DNA of 64,000 bases from Herbiconiux daphne (GCF_024979295.1 NZ_JANLCJ010000005.1:186001-250000); one strand, 5' to 3'; counted from the first letter of the stretch, positions 36,697 to 45,656 are shown. Translations and numbers: made by a program. Notes: a model not told the origin generated them from the letters alone.

Positions 36697-37503
36697 TCAT
36701 CGCGGCTCCTCGACCCAGGCGTAGATCTCCCAGATGTAGCCGTCGGGGTCGACGAAGTAGGCCGAGCGGGCGCCCCACTCATAGAGGGCGGGCTCGCCGG
36801 AGTCGGCCAGGCCACGCGCCTTCAGATCGGCGTGCAGGGCGTCGACCGCCTCACCCGAGTCGAGTTCGATGGCGAGCATGAGGTGACCGCCGTTGCGGCT
36901 CCACGAGGCGAACTCGGCGGCCGAGACGGCGGGCGCCCCGCTCGCGTCGGCCGGCACGCTCGCGGCGGCTTGCACGGTCGCGTCGGCCTGCACGATCGTG
37001 AGCTTCACGTTGCCGCCGTCGAAGTGCAGCCGGCCGTCGGCCGCGACGGGCGTGAAGCCGAGCCGCTCGAGGAAGTCGTAGGTGCGCACCACGTCGGTGA
37101 CCGCCAGCTCGATCTCGGCGATGCGCGGCCGGCCGGTGGCCGAGGCCACGAGCACGCTCGTGAACCCGTCCGGGTCGGTGACCGCGTAGGCCGCCGAACC
37201 CGAGGCCCGGCGGGGCGCCAGACGCACGGCACTCGGCACGCGAGCGGATGCCGCGTCGAGAGCGGCGGCATCCGGCAGCTCGATCGTGACCCGGAACGGC
37301 AGCCCCGGCGCCGAGGGGAACGCGGCGCCGACGGTCTCGGCGATGCTCGGTCGCATCCACATGGCCAGGCGTGGGCCGGTGCCGATGACGAAGTCGGCGA
37401 AGCGCACGTTGCGCATGCGCCGTTCGAGGCCCACGCCCTCGCGGTAGAAGTCGTCGGACGCCGTGACGTCGGCATTGACGAGGCAGATGTCGTCGAGTCT
37501 CAT
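36697..37503 (-). CDS. VOC (glyoxalase/dioxygenase-like) family protein, two-domain
   Basis: The 268-residue protein contains two paired VOC modules: residues 1-125 (MRLDDICLVNADVTASDDFY to PDGFTSVLV) and 130-268 (IAEIELAVTDVVRTYDFLER to DPDGYIWEIYAWVEE). Metal-ligand positions such as the histidine in GGHLMLAIEL and the glutamate in YIWEIYAW are present in the second. The substrate is unknown. Its ATG overlaps the amidohydrolase stop by 4 nt (ATGA), so the two are coupled and probably act in one catabolic step series. Confidence 0.88.
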   Translation of the reverse strand: MRLDDICLVNADVTASDDFYREGVGLERRMRNVRFADFVIGTGPRLAMWMRPSIAETVGAAFPSAPGLPFRVTIELPDAAALDAASARVPSAVRLAPRRASGSAAYAVTDPDGFTSVLVASATGRPRIAEIELAVTDVVRTYDFLERLGFTPVAADGRLHFDGGNVKLTIVQADATVQAAASVPADASGAPAVSAAEFASWSRNGGHLMLAIELDSGEAVDALHADLKARGLADSGEPALYEWGARSAYFVDPDGYIWEIYAWVEEPR

Positions 37504-39164
37504 GGGGTGGTGTCCTCTCGGCGGGCGGCTCGGTGGTCGGTCTCGGGGTGCGGGGCGGATGCCGCCGCGGCGGCGGCGCGGGCGGCGGGAGGCTGGGTGG
37601 CCGGATCGGCCGACCAGGTGCGGCGGTAGGCGTCGCGCACGAAGGGCTCGAGCTCGTCGCGCAGGGCCTCCCACTGCGGCAGGTCGACCAGGTAGCGGGC
37701 CGCCTCGACCCGGAACTCGGCCAGCAGGGCGTCGGCATCGATCAGCGTGCACCGTCCGTCGCTCACCACCAGGCGGCCGTCGATCCAGACCTGGGCGATC
37801 GAGGCACCGTTCTCGGCGAACACGAGCTGCCGGGCGGCGTCGTTGAGCGGCGTGAAGCTCGTCGACGTGGTGAGGTCGAACACCACGAAGTCGGCCTTCA
37901 GACCCGGCGCGATCGAGCCCACCTCGCCCGCCCGTCCGGCCGCTCGGGCACCACCGGTGGTGGCCGCTCGCAGCACCTCCTCGACCCGCGGCCAGGCGCG
38001 GTAGTCGGGCTCGGTGAGCGTGTGCACGAGCGCCGCGGCCTTCATCACCTCGAGCATGCGCAGCGAGTCGTTGCTCGAGGCGCCGTCGGAGCCGAGCGCC
38101 ACCCGCACACCCGCGTCGTGCATCGCCCGCCACGGCAGCACGCCCGAGCCGAGCTTGAGGTTCGACAGCGGATTGTGCACGACCGTCGCGCCCGACCGCG
38201 CGAGCAGCGCGAGGTCGTCGGCGGTGAGCCAGATGCCGTGGGCCAGGGTGACGTTCGGGCCGAGGACTCCCAGATCGTCGAGGTGCTGCACGATCGTGCG
38301 CCCGTCGTAGCGGGTGCGCGCCACCTCGGCCTGCAGCTTGGTCTCGAGCAGGTGCATGTGCAGCACCTCGCCGTGCCGACGGGCCTCGGATGACGCCCGC
38401 AGCAGCAGCTCGTCGGTCGACCGCTGGGGCGCACTCGGCGCCACGGCGAACCGGATGCGCCCGCTGCCGCCGGCATGCCGGCTCGCCGCGGTGCGGGCGG
38501 CGTCGCAGAACGCGAAGTACTCGTCGTGGATCTCGGCGGAGGGCCGCATCGCCTCGCGGCTCGCGGCCAGCACGTCGGCCGGCAGCACGTCGTCGGCGAA
38601 CGGCAGGCGGTCGACCATCGGCACGTCGACGACGGTTCCCGTGCAGGTCGCGCGCAGCCCGGCGTCGTCGTAGGCCGCGAACACCGCATCGATGCTCTCG
38701 AGCGTCTGACGGGGCAGTTCGCCGACGTCGTCGAGCACCGTGGTGGTGCCGCCGAGCAGCGACTCGATCGCCGCCACCATCGTGCGCAGGTAGACGAGCC
38801 GCTGCGGCACCGGGGCGACCCCCACGGGCGGGTAGCTCAGCAGCGTCCAGACCTCGAGCGGCACCCGGTCGCTCGTGCCGCGCAGCAGCACCTCCCAGGA
38901 GTGGGTGTGCGCATTCACGAGGCCGGGCACGAGCAGCAGACCCGAGGCGTCGACGACCGTCGTCGTGTCGGCGGCGTCTCGTTCGTCGCCCGCGGAGGCG
39001 CCGATGTCCTCGGGGCCCGGGCCCGGTGCCGGGGCGGCGGCCTCGTCGACCGCGCGCACCGACACGAAGTGGTCGCCGTCGACGAGCACGTCGGCGCGGA
39101 ACGGCTCGGCGCCGTGCGCGTCGTCCATGGCGATGACGAGGGCGTTCTGCCAGAGAGTGGCCAC
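37500..39164 (-). CDS. Amidohydrolase, purine/aminohydrolase deaminase type
   Basis: This is a 554-residue metal-dependent hydrolase of the TrzA/AtzA/SsnA group. Metal ligands are seen in VNAHTHSWEVL, LHMHLLETKLQ, TLAHGIWLT and LGSDGASSNDSLRML. The last is the signature of enzymes deaminating guanine, 8-oxoguanine, adenosine derivatives or aminotriazines. The GTG start has AGAAGG about 9 nt upstream. A disordered stretch (PAPGPGPEDIGASAGDERD) interrupts the N-terminal beta domain, and an alanine-rich tail extends the C-terminus. As first gene of an operon with a BMP nucleoside-type binding lipoprotein, a purine substrate is favoured (inference). Confidence 0.88.
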   Translation of the reverse strand: MATLWQNALVIAMDDAHGAEPFRADVLVDGDHFVSVRAVDEAAAPAPGPGPEDIGASAGDERDAADTTTVVDASGLLLVPGLVNAHTHSWEVLLRGTSDRVPLEVWTLLSYPPVGVAPVPQRLVYLRTMVAAIESLLGGTTTVLDDVGELPRQTLESIDAVFAAYDDAGLRATCTGTVVDVPMVDRLPFADDVLPADVLAASREAMRPSAEIHDEYFAFCDAARTAASRHAGGSGRIRFAVAPSAPQRSTDELLLRASSEARRHGEVLHMHLLETKLQAEVARTRYDGRTIVQHLDDLGVLGPNVTLAHGIWLTADDLALLARSGATVVHNPLSNLKLGSGVLPWRAMHDAGVRVALGSDGASSNDSLRMLEVMKAAALVHTLTEPDYRAWPRVEEVLRAATTGGARAAGRAGEVGSIAPGLKADFVVFDLTTSTSFTPLNDAARQLVFAENGASIAQVWIDGRLVVSDGRCTLIDADALLAEFRVEAARYLVDLPQWEALRDELEPFVRDAYRRTWSADPATQPPAARAAAAAASAPHPETDHRAARREDTTP

Positions 39165-39713
39165 GAAGAAGACCTTCTGTTCGGAGCGCGAAGAGGCGCG
39201 GGAGAGGGCAGGTGAATGCGTTTCGCAGGGTCGCCGAAGGGATGCGGGTGCAGGGTCGGCGCCGCCGGCGCCGCCCGTGCTGGGTGATCCTCCACGGCCG
39301 ACGGAGATCTTCGACGGCCGACGGAGGTCGCCGGCCGGCGCCGGAGGTCACCGCCGAGCGACTCCGAGGGTCACCGGATGCGCGGGTGGCGACATCCGGT
39401 CACCGTCGGTGCGGCGGCGCGCAATCGCGGAACGATGGAGGCCCGGGTCTGCCGGCCGTCGATGAGAGCCGGTCGAGCGGTCGACGCGCGCCGCCCATCA
39501 GGCGGTCGCAGACACACTCCTGCCCCGGAGCGGGGCGTGGCTACGAGTTGAAGGAGAAGACAGAGGTGTTGTGGTGGCCGCTCTGGCGGCGCAGGCAGAA
39601 CCACTGGCAAAAGCCACTGGATTCGTGCGACAACCTCATGCTGACGACGTTACGTCAGTCGTGTGACGCTGATGTTTCGGCAACCGAACATCCGCGTTTC
39701 ACGATCGCTGAGG
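39165..39713. other. 549-bp intergenic region with repeats and hairpins
   Basis: No confident gene is seen between the amidohydrolase start and the next leftward gene. The region holds a 13-bp direct repeat ACGGCCGACGGAG at 39294-39306 and 39314-39326 (20-bp period), a dyad CTGACG-N6-CGTCAG at 39641-39658, repeated CCACTGG around 39600-39620, and a bulged hairpin GATGTTTCGG-CAA-CCGAACATC at 39671-39692. The part from about 39590 to 39713 is less G/C-rich than its neighbours. Confidence 0.6.
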
Positions 39714-39733
39714 TCAGCTGTACCAGACCTTGA
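39566..39733 (+). CDS. Candidate 55-aa small ORF (tryptophan-rich N-terminus)
   Basis: The frame GTG-TTG-TGG-TGG at 39566 follows AAGGAG by 9 nt, a good ribosome site. The product begins MLWWPLWRRRQNHWQ and contains two later cysteines (DSCDN, RQSCDADV). Its end overlaps the stop of the opposite-strand gene by 20 bp. Coding potential is uncertain and no relative is recognised. It is listed because the ribosome site and length are better than chance would normally give in this gap. Confidence 0.2.
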   Translation: MLWWPLWRRRQNHWQKPLDSCDNLMLTTLRQSCDADVSATEHPRFTIAEVSCTRP

Positions 39734-40091
39734 CCTTGCCGACCGTGGCGTAGAGCGGCGAGAGCAGTGCGACGAAGGGCACGAACATGCGCAAGAAGTA
39801 GACCAGCGCGGTGATCTCGAGAAAGTCGCCGAGCGCGAACAGCCCGAGCGCGAGAAACCCGAAGGCCAGGGTGTTGCGGAAGGGGCGCAGCCAGGTGATC
39901 GACTGCGCGGCGAAGCCGACCGACGCGAACACGATTCCCGAGTCGATGAGGAAGGCGCCCCAGCGCGGGTCGGTCATGTGCGGAGCGATGATCCAGAGTG
40001 CGAGGGCCACCAGCCAGAACAGCACGAACACGCCGCCCTTGAGGGGCTTGGCCAGCTCTTTGCCCGGCGACTCCGGCAGCACAACAGTCAC
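39714..40091 (-). CDS. Small integral membrane protein, 125 aa
   Basis: A GTG start has AAGGAG 9 nt upstream on the reverse strand. Four hydrophobic segments are visible (VFVLFWLVALALWIIAP; GIVFASVGFAAQSI; LAFGFLALGLFALGDFL; YFLRMFVPFVALLSPLYA), with short loops. No motif reveals a function. It may be followed by the hairpin at 39671-39692 as terminator. Confidence 0.78.
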   Translation of the reverse strand: MTVVLPESPGKELAKPLKGGVFVLFWLVALALWIIAPHMTDPRWGAFLIDSGIVFASVGFAAQSITWLRPFRNTLAFGFLALGLFALGDFLEITALVYFLRMFVPFVALLSPLYATVGKVKVWYS

Positions 40092-40166
40092 GTCGAACGC
40101 TCCTTCTTCGATTGCGCGACCTGAGCGCGGTCACGCGTGTCTCACGAAACTCTACCGGCTGACGAC

Positions 40167-40799
40167 TCAGCCCGTGGGCAGCACCTGCAGAACCGCACTC
40201 AGCACGCCGCCCGCATCGGAGGGCGCGGCGAACTGCGGCCCGGTGATCGACACCCAGTAGCCGTCGCTCGTGAAGATCTCGGCGTCGCCGACACCGTTGA
40301 CCACGGTGAAGTAGCCCGAGCCGTCGACGGTGCGGCCGAAGTCGGAGGTGGGGTCGCTGGATGCCGCGATCGCGGCCTCGTAGGAGGCGAGGGAGGCGGC
40401 ATCCGGTTCGCCGATCGCGACGGTGAGCCGATCGTCGTCGGCGTTCAGCCACCCGCACGCGGTGCCGTCGACGACGAGCACGTCGGCGGCCAAGGAGCCC
40501 GCGGCGGGCACGTAGCCGGCCTCGGGCGAGAAGCCCGGGGCGAGTGAGTCGAGCGCGGTGGGGTCGAGGATGCTCGTGCAGTCGTATTCGAGCGCCGTTC
40601 CGGTCGGCGACACCGGCGGCAGGGGAGCCGGGGCGGGGGAGGGCGCGGCCGGGGTGGCCGTCACCGTGACCGTCGCGGTCACCGTGGCCGCCGGAGCCGG
40701 CGAGCTCGCGCAGCCGGCCAGTGCCACGAGCAGGGCGCCGGCGCCGGCGAGCAGCGCGACGGATGCAGCCGGGCGGCGTGGGCCGGCGGGTGCGGTCAT
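40167..40799 (-). CDS. Secreted lipoprotein of unknown function
   Basis: The 210-residue protein begins at the ATG at 40799, giving a basic n-region (RRPAASVALLAGAGALLVAL) and lipobox LVALAGC. A Thr/Val/Pro/Ala linker of about 40 residues leads to a compact domain with two cysteines (YDCTSI, GTACGWLN), probably disulphide-bonded, and ending ISGP-like strands (YWVSITGPQF). It resembles actinobacterial DUF3558-like lipoproteins in size and layout, but I cannot assign the family. Confidence 0.82.
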   Translation of the reverse strand: MTAPAGPRRPAASVALLAGAGALLVALAGCASSPAPAATVTATVTVTATPAAPSPAPAPLPPVSPTGTALEYDCTSILDPTALDSLAPGFSPEAGYVPAAGSLAADVLVVDGTACGWLNADDDRLTVAIGEPDAASLASYEAAIAASSDPTSDFGRTVDGSGYFTVVNGVGDAEIFTSDGYWVSITGPQFAAPSDAGGVLSAVLQVLPTG

Positions 40800-40928
40800 G
40801 ACGTGTCCGATCTCGGCCCGGGGGCCGGCGTTCATCGATGACGCGCCCAGACGGTGCGCCCCCTCGTGAACTGTAGGGGGTGGCGGGAGCCGGCCGCATC
40901 CCCCGCTAACGAGGGTGGTGCGGCATCC

Positions 40929-41390
40929 TCACCCGTCGTAGCGGGCGCGGCTGACGATGATCTCGTGCTCGTGCTCGTGGGTCCATGCCACGAAGGCGCG
41001 CACGGGTTCGAGCAGCGTGACGCCGAGCGGGGTGAGCGCGTACTCCACGCGCGGTGGCGACTCGGGGTAGCTCGTGCGCGAGAGCATGCCGTCGCGCTGC
41101 AGGCCGCGCACCGTGCGGGTGAGCATGCGGTGTGAGACGCCGTCGACCGCCTTCATCAGGTCGGTGAACCGCAGCGGCCCGTCTTCGAGGGCGCGGATGA
41201 CGAGCATCGACCACTTGTCGGCGGTCATCGTGAACAGGTCGCGCACGAGGCCGCGCGTCTCGGGAACGGAGCAGGCCTGCTCGATGCCGGCCCCGGTGTC
41301 GGCTCCGGAGCCGGGGCGGGCGTCGGAGCCGGCGTCGCGGCGGCTGTCGGAAAGGGCGTCGATCATGATCCGAGGAGGCACGGTCGTCAT
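40929..41390 (-). CDS. HxlR-family transcriptional regulator
   Basis: The 153-residue winged-helix regulator has the HxlR pattern: conserved cysteine near the N-terminal helix (EQACSVPETRGLVRDL), DKWSMLVIRALEDGPLRFTD, and GVSHRMLTRTVRGLQRDGML. It is divergent from an FMN reductase gene. HxlR proteins such as those sensing aldehydes or quinones often use the N-terminal cysteine as redox switch, so control of the adjacent reductase is likely. Start chosen at 41390; GAAGGGAAG lies upstream. Confidence 0.9.
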   Translation of the reverse strand: MTTVPPRIMIDALSDSRRDAGSDARPGSGADTGAGIEQACSVPETRGLVRDLFTMTADKWSMLVIRALEDGPLRFTDLMKAVDGVSHRMLTRTVRGLQRDGMLSRTSYPESPPRVEYALTPLGVTLLEPVRAFVAWTHEHEHEIIVSRARYDG

Positions 41391-41521
41391 CGCGCAAGAC
41401 TTCCCTTCGTGTTCGTGGGGCACATAGAAGTGCGTGGCCCGAGACGGGACTAAATCGGCGTCTGGACTGTTTCGCACTACTGACAACGCGCAAGACGCAC
41501 GAAAAGTTCCTAAGGAGAACA

Positions 41522-42124
41522 ATGACCAAGATCGGCATCATCCTCGGCAGCACGCGCCCCGGCCGCAACGGAGAAGCAGTCGCGAAATGGGTGCTCGAGA
41601 TCGCATCGCGTCGCGACGACGCCCAGTTCGAGCTGATCGACCTCGCCGACTACCCGCTGCCGCACCTCGACGAGCCCGGCTCGGCCGCCTGGGGCAACTA
41701 CCAGAACGACCACACCAAGGCCTGGTCGGCGAAGATCTCGGAGTTCGACGGCTTCGTGTTCGTGACCCCCGAATACAACCACTCCACCTCGGGCGTGCTG
41801 AAGAACGCGCTCGACTACCTCTACAAGGAGTGGAACAACAAGGCCGCCGCCTTCGTGAGCTACGGCGGTGTCGGCGGGGCCCGCGCCGTCGAGCACCTGC
41901 GCCTGATCGCCTCGGAGCTGCAGCTCGCCACCGTGCGCGCGCAGGTCGCGATCTCGCTCGTCACCGAGTTCGAGAACTTCTCGGTCTTCACCCCCGGCGA
42001 CTACCTCGAGCCCATGGTCGACACCATGCTCGATCAGCTCGTGGCGTGGTCGAAGGCGCTCGAGCCGCTGCACGCCCCCAGCGTCAGCACCGAGGAGCTC
42101 GACGACGAGTCGGTCGCCGCGTAA
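41522..42124 (+). CDS. NAD(P)H-dependent FMN reductase / quinone reductase
   Basis: The 200-residue flavodoxin-fold enzyme has the FMN phosphate loop (GSTRPGRNGEAVAKWV) and the conserved TPEYNHSTSGVLKNALDYL and SYGGVGGARAVEHLR motifs. Such enzymes reduce quinones, azo dyes or flavins with two electrons and protect against redox cyclers. AAGGAG lies 5 nt before the ATG. Divergence from an HxlR regulator suggests induction by electrophiles or quinones. Confidence 0.93.
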   Translation: MTKIGIILGSTRPGRNGEAVAKWVLEIASRRDDAQFELIDLADYPLPHLDEPGSAAWGNYQNDHTKAWSAKISEFDGFVFVTPEYNHSTSGVLKNALDYLYKEWNNKAAAFVSYGGVGGARAVEHLRLIASELQLATVRAQVAISLVTEFENFSVFTPGDYLEPMVDTMLDQLVAWSKALEPLHAPSVSTEELDDESVAA

Positions 42125-42158
42125 GCGGAACCGAACCCGACCGTCGCGGCGAGCGACG

Positions 42159-43124
42159 TCACACGGATGCCGCCGGCTCGGTGGCCTTGCCCTCGGCCTC
42201 GAGCCGGCGCACCCGTGTCATGGCGGCATCCTCTGACGACGAGGCGCTGCCCATGAACCAGCGCACGACGGCGAGCACCCGCCCGGTGGCCCAGATCACC
42301 GGCAGGGGCGAGCGTCGCAGGCCCAGCAGGCGGCGGTACTCTCTAGGCAGCGACGCTACCGCCCCCGCGAACATCACCCGGTAGGCGGGCATCATGCCCC
42401 GCGCGAGCGGAGGGCGGCGGATGAAGCGCACCGCCTCGGCGACCCGCTCGTCGCTCACGAGGGTGCCGGCCCGCCGGAAGCCCTCGAGCTGCTCGTGCAG
42501 CTCGGCGGCACTGCGCGGCGGATTCGGCACGCCGATGAGGTCGCCGGCCACCGTCCACTCGCGCACGTAGGCGTCGGCGCCACCGGGAATCGGGGCGTCC
42601 CACAGGGTGTGGCTGGCGAGGAACGCGTCGGTGAACACCACGTGCACCCACGAGAGCAGCTCGGGGTCGCCGGCCTGATAGGCGCGCTCGACGCCGGAGG
42701 CGTCGGTGTAGGTGCCGCGAACCCGCTCGTGGAACCTCGCCACCCGCCCCGACTCGCGGCGGGCGATCGTGGTGTCGGCGAAGGTCACGGTGACCAGCCA
42801 CCGGATGGTGCCCGAGAGCCGGCCGAGCGGGTCTTCGCGGTAGCGCGACCAGTCGTGCACGCCCGCCATCGCGCCGGGGTGCAGTGTCTGCATCAGCAGG
42901 GCCCGGATGCCGGCCACCATCGTCGCCATGCCCCCGTGCACCGCCCAGGCGGCCGACCCGGGGCCGAAGAACCCGACGTCGTCGCCGGTCACCATGTCGC
43001 CGACCCACTCCGGCCGCCCGTCGTCGCGACCCGAGAGCGTCGACAACAGGTGCGAGCGCCAGCGGGCGGCGAGCGTGCCGCGTTCGCGGCGTCGGTCACG
43101 CGTCACGGCGTCATCAGCGGTCAT
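42159..43124 (-). CDS. Oxygenase MpaB family protein (DUF2236)
   Basis: The 321-residue protein contains the DUF2236 core: FFGPGSAAWAVHGGMATMVA, LLMQTLHPGAMAGVHDWSRY, the histidine in FHERVRGTYTD, and WVHVVFTDAFLASHTLWD. MpaB-type proteins, related to latex-clearing oxygenases, are haem or di-iron oxygenases, mostly uncharacterised in actinobacteria. The start at 43124 is chosen because the upstream frame lacks conservation. It is divergent from the ABC exporter with a 184-bp gap. Confidence 0.85.
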   Translation of the reverse strand: MTADDAVTRDRRRERGTLAARWRSHLLSTLSGRDDGRPEWVGDMVTGDDVGFFGPGSAAWAVHGGMATMVAGIRALLMQTLHPGAMAGVHDWSRYREDPLGRLSGTIRWLVTVTFADTTIARRESGRVARFHERVRGTYTDASGVERAYQAGDPELLSWVHVVFTDAFLASHTLWDAPIPGGADAYVREWTVAGDLIGVPNPPRSAAELHEQLEGFRRAGTLVSDERVAEAVRFIRRPPLARGMMPAYRVMFAGAVASLPREYRRLLGLRRSPLPVIWATGRVLAVVRWFMGSASSSEDAAMTRVRRLEAEGKATEPAASV

Positions 43125-43308
43125 GCCCTCAGCTAACTCCTCGCGTGCGGCGCGGGCATTTCGCGCAGGGAGTTCACGGCGATTTGCGCGATTGCGGCGT
43201 GCACGGTTGTCGATCTGCGCGGCAGCCACCAGAGTGGAAGGGCGGTGACGGCATCGGTCAGGTCGTCGCCGCTCGTGACACACGACACACAGGTGAGGGG
43301 ACATCCGC

Positions 43309-44082
43309 ATGTCGATTCCAGCCGGCGAGACGCAGCCCGCGCTGCAACTCAACCGCCTGACGAAACGGTTCGGCGAGAAGGTCGCGGTCGACGACCTCAG
43401 CCTGACCGTTCCGGTCGGGTCGTTCTACGGCCTCGTGGGCCCGAACGGCGCCGGCAAGACGACGACGCTCTCGATGGCCACGGGACTGCTGCGACCGGAT
43501 GCCGGTCAGTCGCTCGTGCACGGCGTCGACATGTGGCACGACCCGATCAAGGCGAAATCGCTGATCGGCAATCTCTCCGACGGGGTGAAGCTGTTCGACC
43601 GCCTGACCGGCGAGCAGCTCGTGACCTACAACGGCCTGCTGTTCGGCCTCGAGCGCGCCGAGGTGGCCGAGCGGGTGGCCGATCTGCTGAAGCTGCTCGA
43701 CCTCGAGGAGGCGGCGGGAACGCTCGTGGTCGACTACTCGGCCGGCATGACGAAGAAGATCGCGCTCGCGTGCGCGCTCGTTCACGCTCCCCGCCTGCTC
43801 GTGCTCGACGAGCCGTTCGAGTCGGTCGACCCGGTGTCGGCGGCGAACATCCGCGACATCCTCACCGGCTACGTGCAGAACGGCGGCACCGTGATCGTGT
43901 CGAGCCACGTGATGGACCTCGTGCAGCGCATGTGCGACCACGTCGCCGTGGTGGCCGCCGGGCGCGTGCTCGTGGCCGGCACGGTCGACGAGGTGCGCGG
44001 TTCGTCGACCCTGGAAGACCGTTTCGTCGAGCTCGTCGGCGGTCGCACCCACGCGGAAGGGCCGGAATGGTTGCGACGCTGA
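43309..44082 (+). CDS. ABC exporter ATP-binding protein
   Basis: The 257-residue ATPase has Walker A GPNGAGKTTTL, a signature written as VDYSAGMTKKIALACAL (the YSAGM variant seen in some exporters), Walker B LLVLDEPFESVDP, and the switch histidine in IVSSHVMDLVQ. GAGGGG precedes the ATG. It overlaps the permease gene by 16 bp, forming a two-gene exporter. Its substrate is unknown. Confidence 0.92.
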   Translation: MSIPAGETQPALQLNRLTKRFGEKVAVDDLSLTVPVGSFYGLVGPNGAGKTTTLSMATGLLRPDAGQSLVHGVDMWHDPIKAKSLIGNLSDGVKLFDRLTGEQLVTYNGLLFGLERAEVAERVADLLKLLDLEEAAGTLVVDYSAGMTKKIALACALVHAPRLLVLDEPFESVDPVSAANIRDILTGYVQNGGTVIVSSHVMDLVQRMCDHVAVVAAGRVLVAGTVDEVRGSSTLEDRFVELVGGRTHAEGPEWLRR

Positions 44083-45647
44083 TCGCCCTTCGCTTCCTCG
44101 TTCTGCGCAACTCGCTGCGCCGGAGCACGTGGCAGCTGGTGGCCACGATCATCGGGGCGCTCTACGGGCTCGCCATCCTGGGGCTCGCGGTGGTCGGCCT
44201 GATCTTCCTCGGCTTCGCGCCGGTCGATTTGGCGTCGACGATCCTCATCCTCGCCGGGTCGGCGCTCATCCTGGGCTGGATCCTCGTGCCCCTCGTCGCC
44301 TTCGGCATCGAGCAGACGCTCGACCCGGCACGGCTGATGGTCTTCCCGCTGCCGATGAACAAGCTGCTGGTGGCGTTGACGCTGGCGGGCGTGCTCGGGG
44401 TGCCGGGCATCATCACGTCGATCGCCACCCTCGCGACCGTGGCCACCTGGCTGCGGTCGCCGGCCGCCGCCGTGGCCGCCGTGATCAGCGGGGCGGTGGC
44501 CGTGCTGATCTGCGTGGTCGGGTCGCGCACGGTCGCGGCGCTCTCGACGAGTCTGTCGTCGAAGCGGCGGTTCCGCGAGTTGAGCGGCATCCTGATCTTC
44601 ATTCCGATCATTCTGCTGGGGCCCCTCATCGCGGGCCTGTCGCAGGGCATCGCGACCTCGGCCGACGCACTGCCCGGCCTCGCGCGGGGGCTCAGCTGGT
44701 CGCCGCTCGGGGCCGCGTGGTCGGTGCCGGCGGATGTCGCGATCGGTGACTGGGGGCCGGCCGCGGCGAAGTTCGCGATCGCGCTCGCGACGCTCGCGCT
44801 GCTCGTGGTGGTGTGGCGGTGGAGCCTCGGGGTGGCGCTTGTGACCCCTCCCTCGTCGTCGGCGAAGCGGGTGGCGAAGGGCAAGACCGGGCTGTTCGGC
44901 GTGCTGCCGGCGACGCCCGCCGGAGCCATCGCGGCGCGTTCGCTCACCTACTGGCGGCGCGACCCGCGCTATGCCCGGCAGCTCATCATCGTGCCCCTCG
45001 TGCCGGTGCTGCTGTGGTTCTATTCCAACAACATCGGCTCGCCCGTGCTGTTCAACCTCACCGGGCCCCTCATCGCCTTCTTCCTCGCGCTCGGCATCTA
45101 CGCCGACATCTCCTACGACGGCACCGCGTTCGCGGCGCACATCGCCGATGGGGTGCGCGGCATCGACGACCGGCTGGGCCGCGTGTGGGCACTGGCCATC
45201 ATCGCGGTGCCGCTCGTGGTGCTCGGCACGGTCGTGCCGGTGGCGCTGACCTCGTCGTGGAGCGTGCTGCCGCTGCTGTTCGGGCTCGCCGCCGCGGCGC
45301 TGCTCGGCGGCTTCGGCGTGGTGAGCATCTCGTCGGCGCGCATCATCATCCCGGTGCCGCAGGCGGGTGACAACCCGTTCAAGTCGGCGCCCGGAGCCGG
45401 GTTCACCACGGCGCTCTCGGGCTTCGCGACCTGGGGCGTGTCGCTGCTGCTGGTGCTGCCGGCCACGGTGCTCGCGGTGCTCAGCCTCGTGTTCGACTCC
45501 GCGCTGCTCGGCTGGCTCACCCTCGTGGTGGGCGTCGTGCTCGGCACCGTCTTTCTCGTGCTCGGCCTCCGCATCGGCGGCGCGCAGCTCGACCGTGCGG
45601 CCCCCGACCTGCTCGTGCGCCTCAAGTCGCAGCGCAGCGCCGCCTGA
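44067..45647 (+). CDS. ABC exporter permease
   Basis: The 526-residue protein has about twelve hydrophobic segments and an ABC-2-like layout with a central hydrophilic loop (SSSAKRVAKGKTG). The loop before SLTYWRRDPRYARQLIIVPL resembles the coupling region of large actinobacterial exporter permeases. Its ATG lies inside the end of the ATPase gene with GGAAGG upstream, so translation is coupled. Transported substrate unknown. Confidence 0.9.
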   Translation: MVATLIALRFLVLRNSLRRSTWQLVATIIGALYGLAILGLAVVGLIFLGFAPVDLASTILILAGSALILGWILVPLVAFGIEQTLDPARLMVFPLPMNKLLVALTLAGVLGVPGIITSIATLATVATWLRSPAAAVAAVISGAVAVLICVVGSRTVAALSTSLSSKRRFRELSGILIFIPIILLGPLIAGLSQGIATSADALPGLARGLSWSPLGAAWSVPADVAIGDWGPAAAKFAIALATLALLVVVWRWSLGVALVTPPSSSAKRVAKGKTGLFGVLPATPAGAIAARSLTYWRRDPRYARQLIIVPLVPVLLWFYSNNIGSPVLFNLTGPLIAFFLALGIYADISYDGTAFAAHIADGVRGIDDRLGRVWALAIIAVPLVVLGTVVPVALTSSWSVLPLLFGLAAAALLGGFGVVSISSARIIIPVPQAGDNPFKSAPGAGFTTALSGFATWGVSLLLVLPATVLAVLSLVFDSALLGWLTLVVGVVLGTVFLVLGLRIGGAQLDRAAPDLLVRLKSQRSAA

Positions 45648-45656
45648 GCCTCCGAG

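Noticed and set aside
39212..39733. 173-codon rightward frame in the gap after the amidohydrolase start
   Set aside because: Most of it is arginine-rich low-complexity sequence with no ribosome site. Only the final 55 codons, after AAGGAG, were kept as a low-confidence candidate.
43125..43308. Possible gene or RNA in the MpaB/ABC exporter divergent gap
   Set aside because: Only ordinary promoter-length sequence and a ribosome site for the ATPase gene were found.
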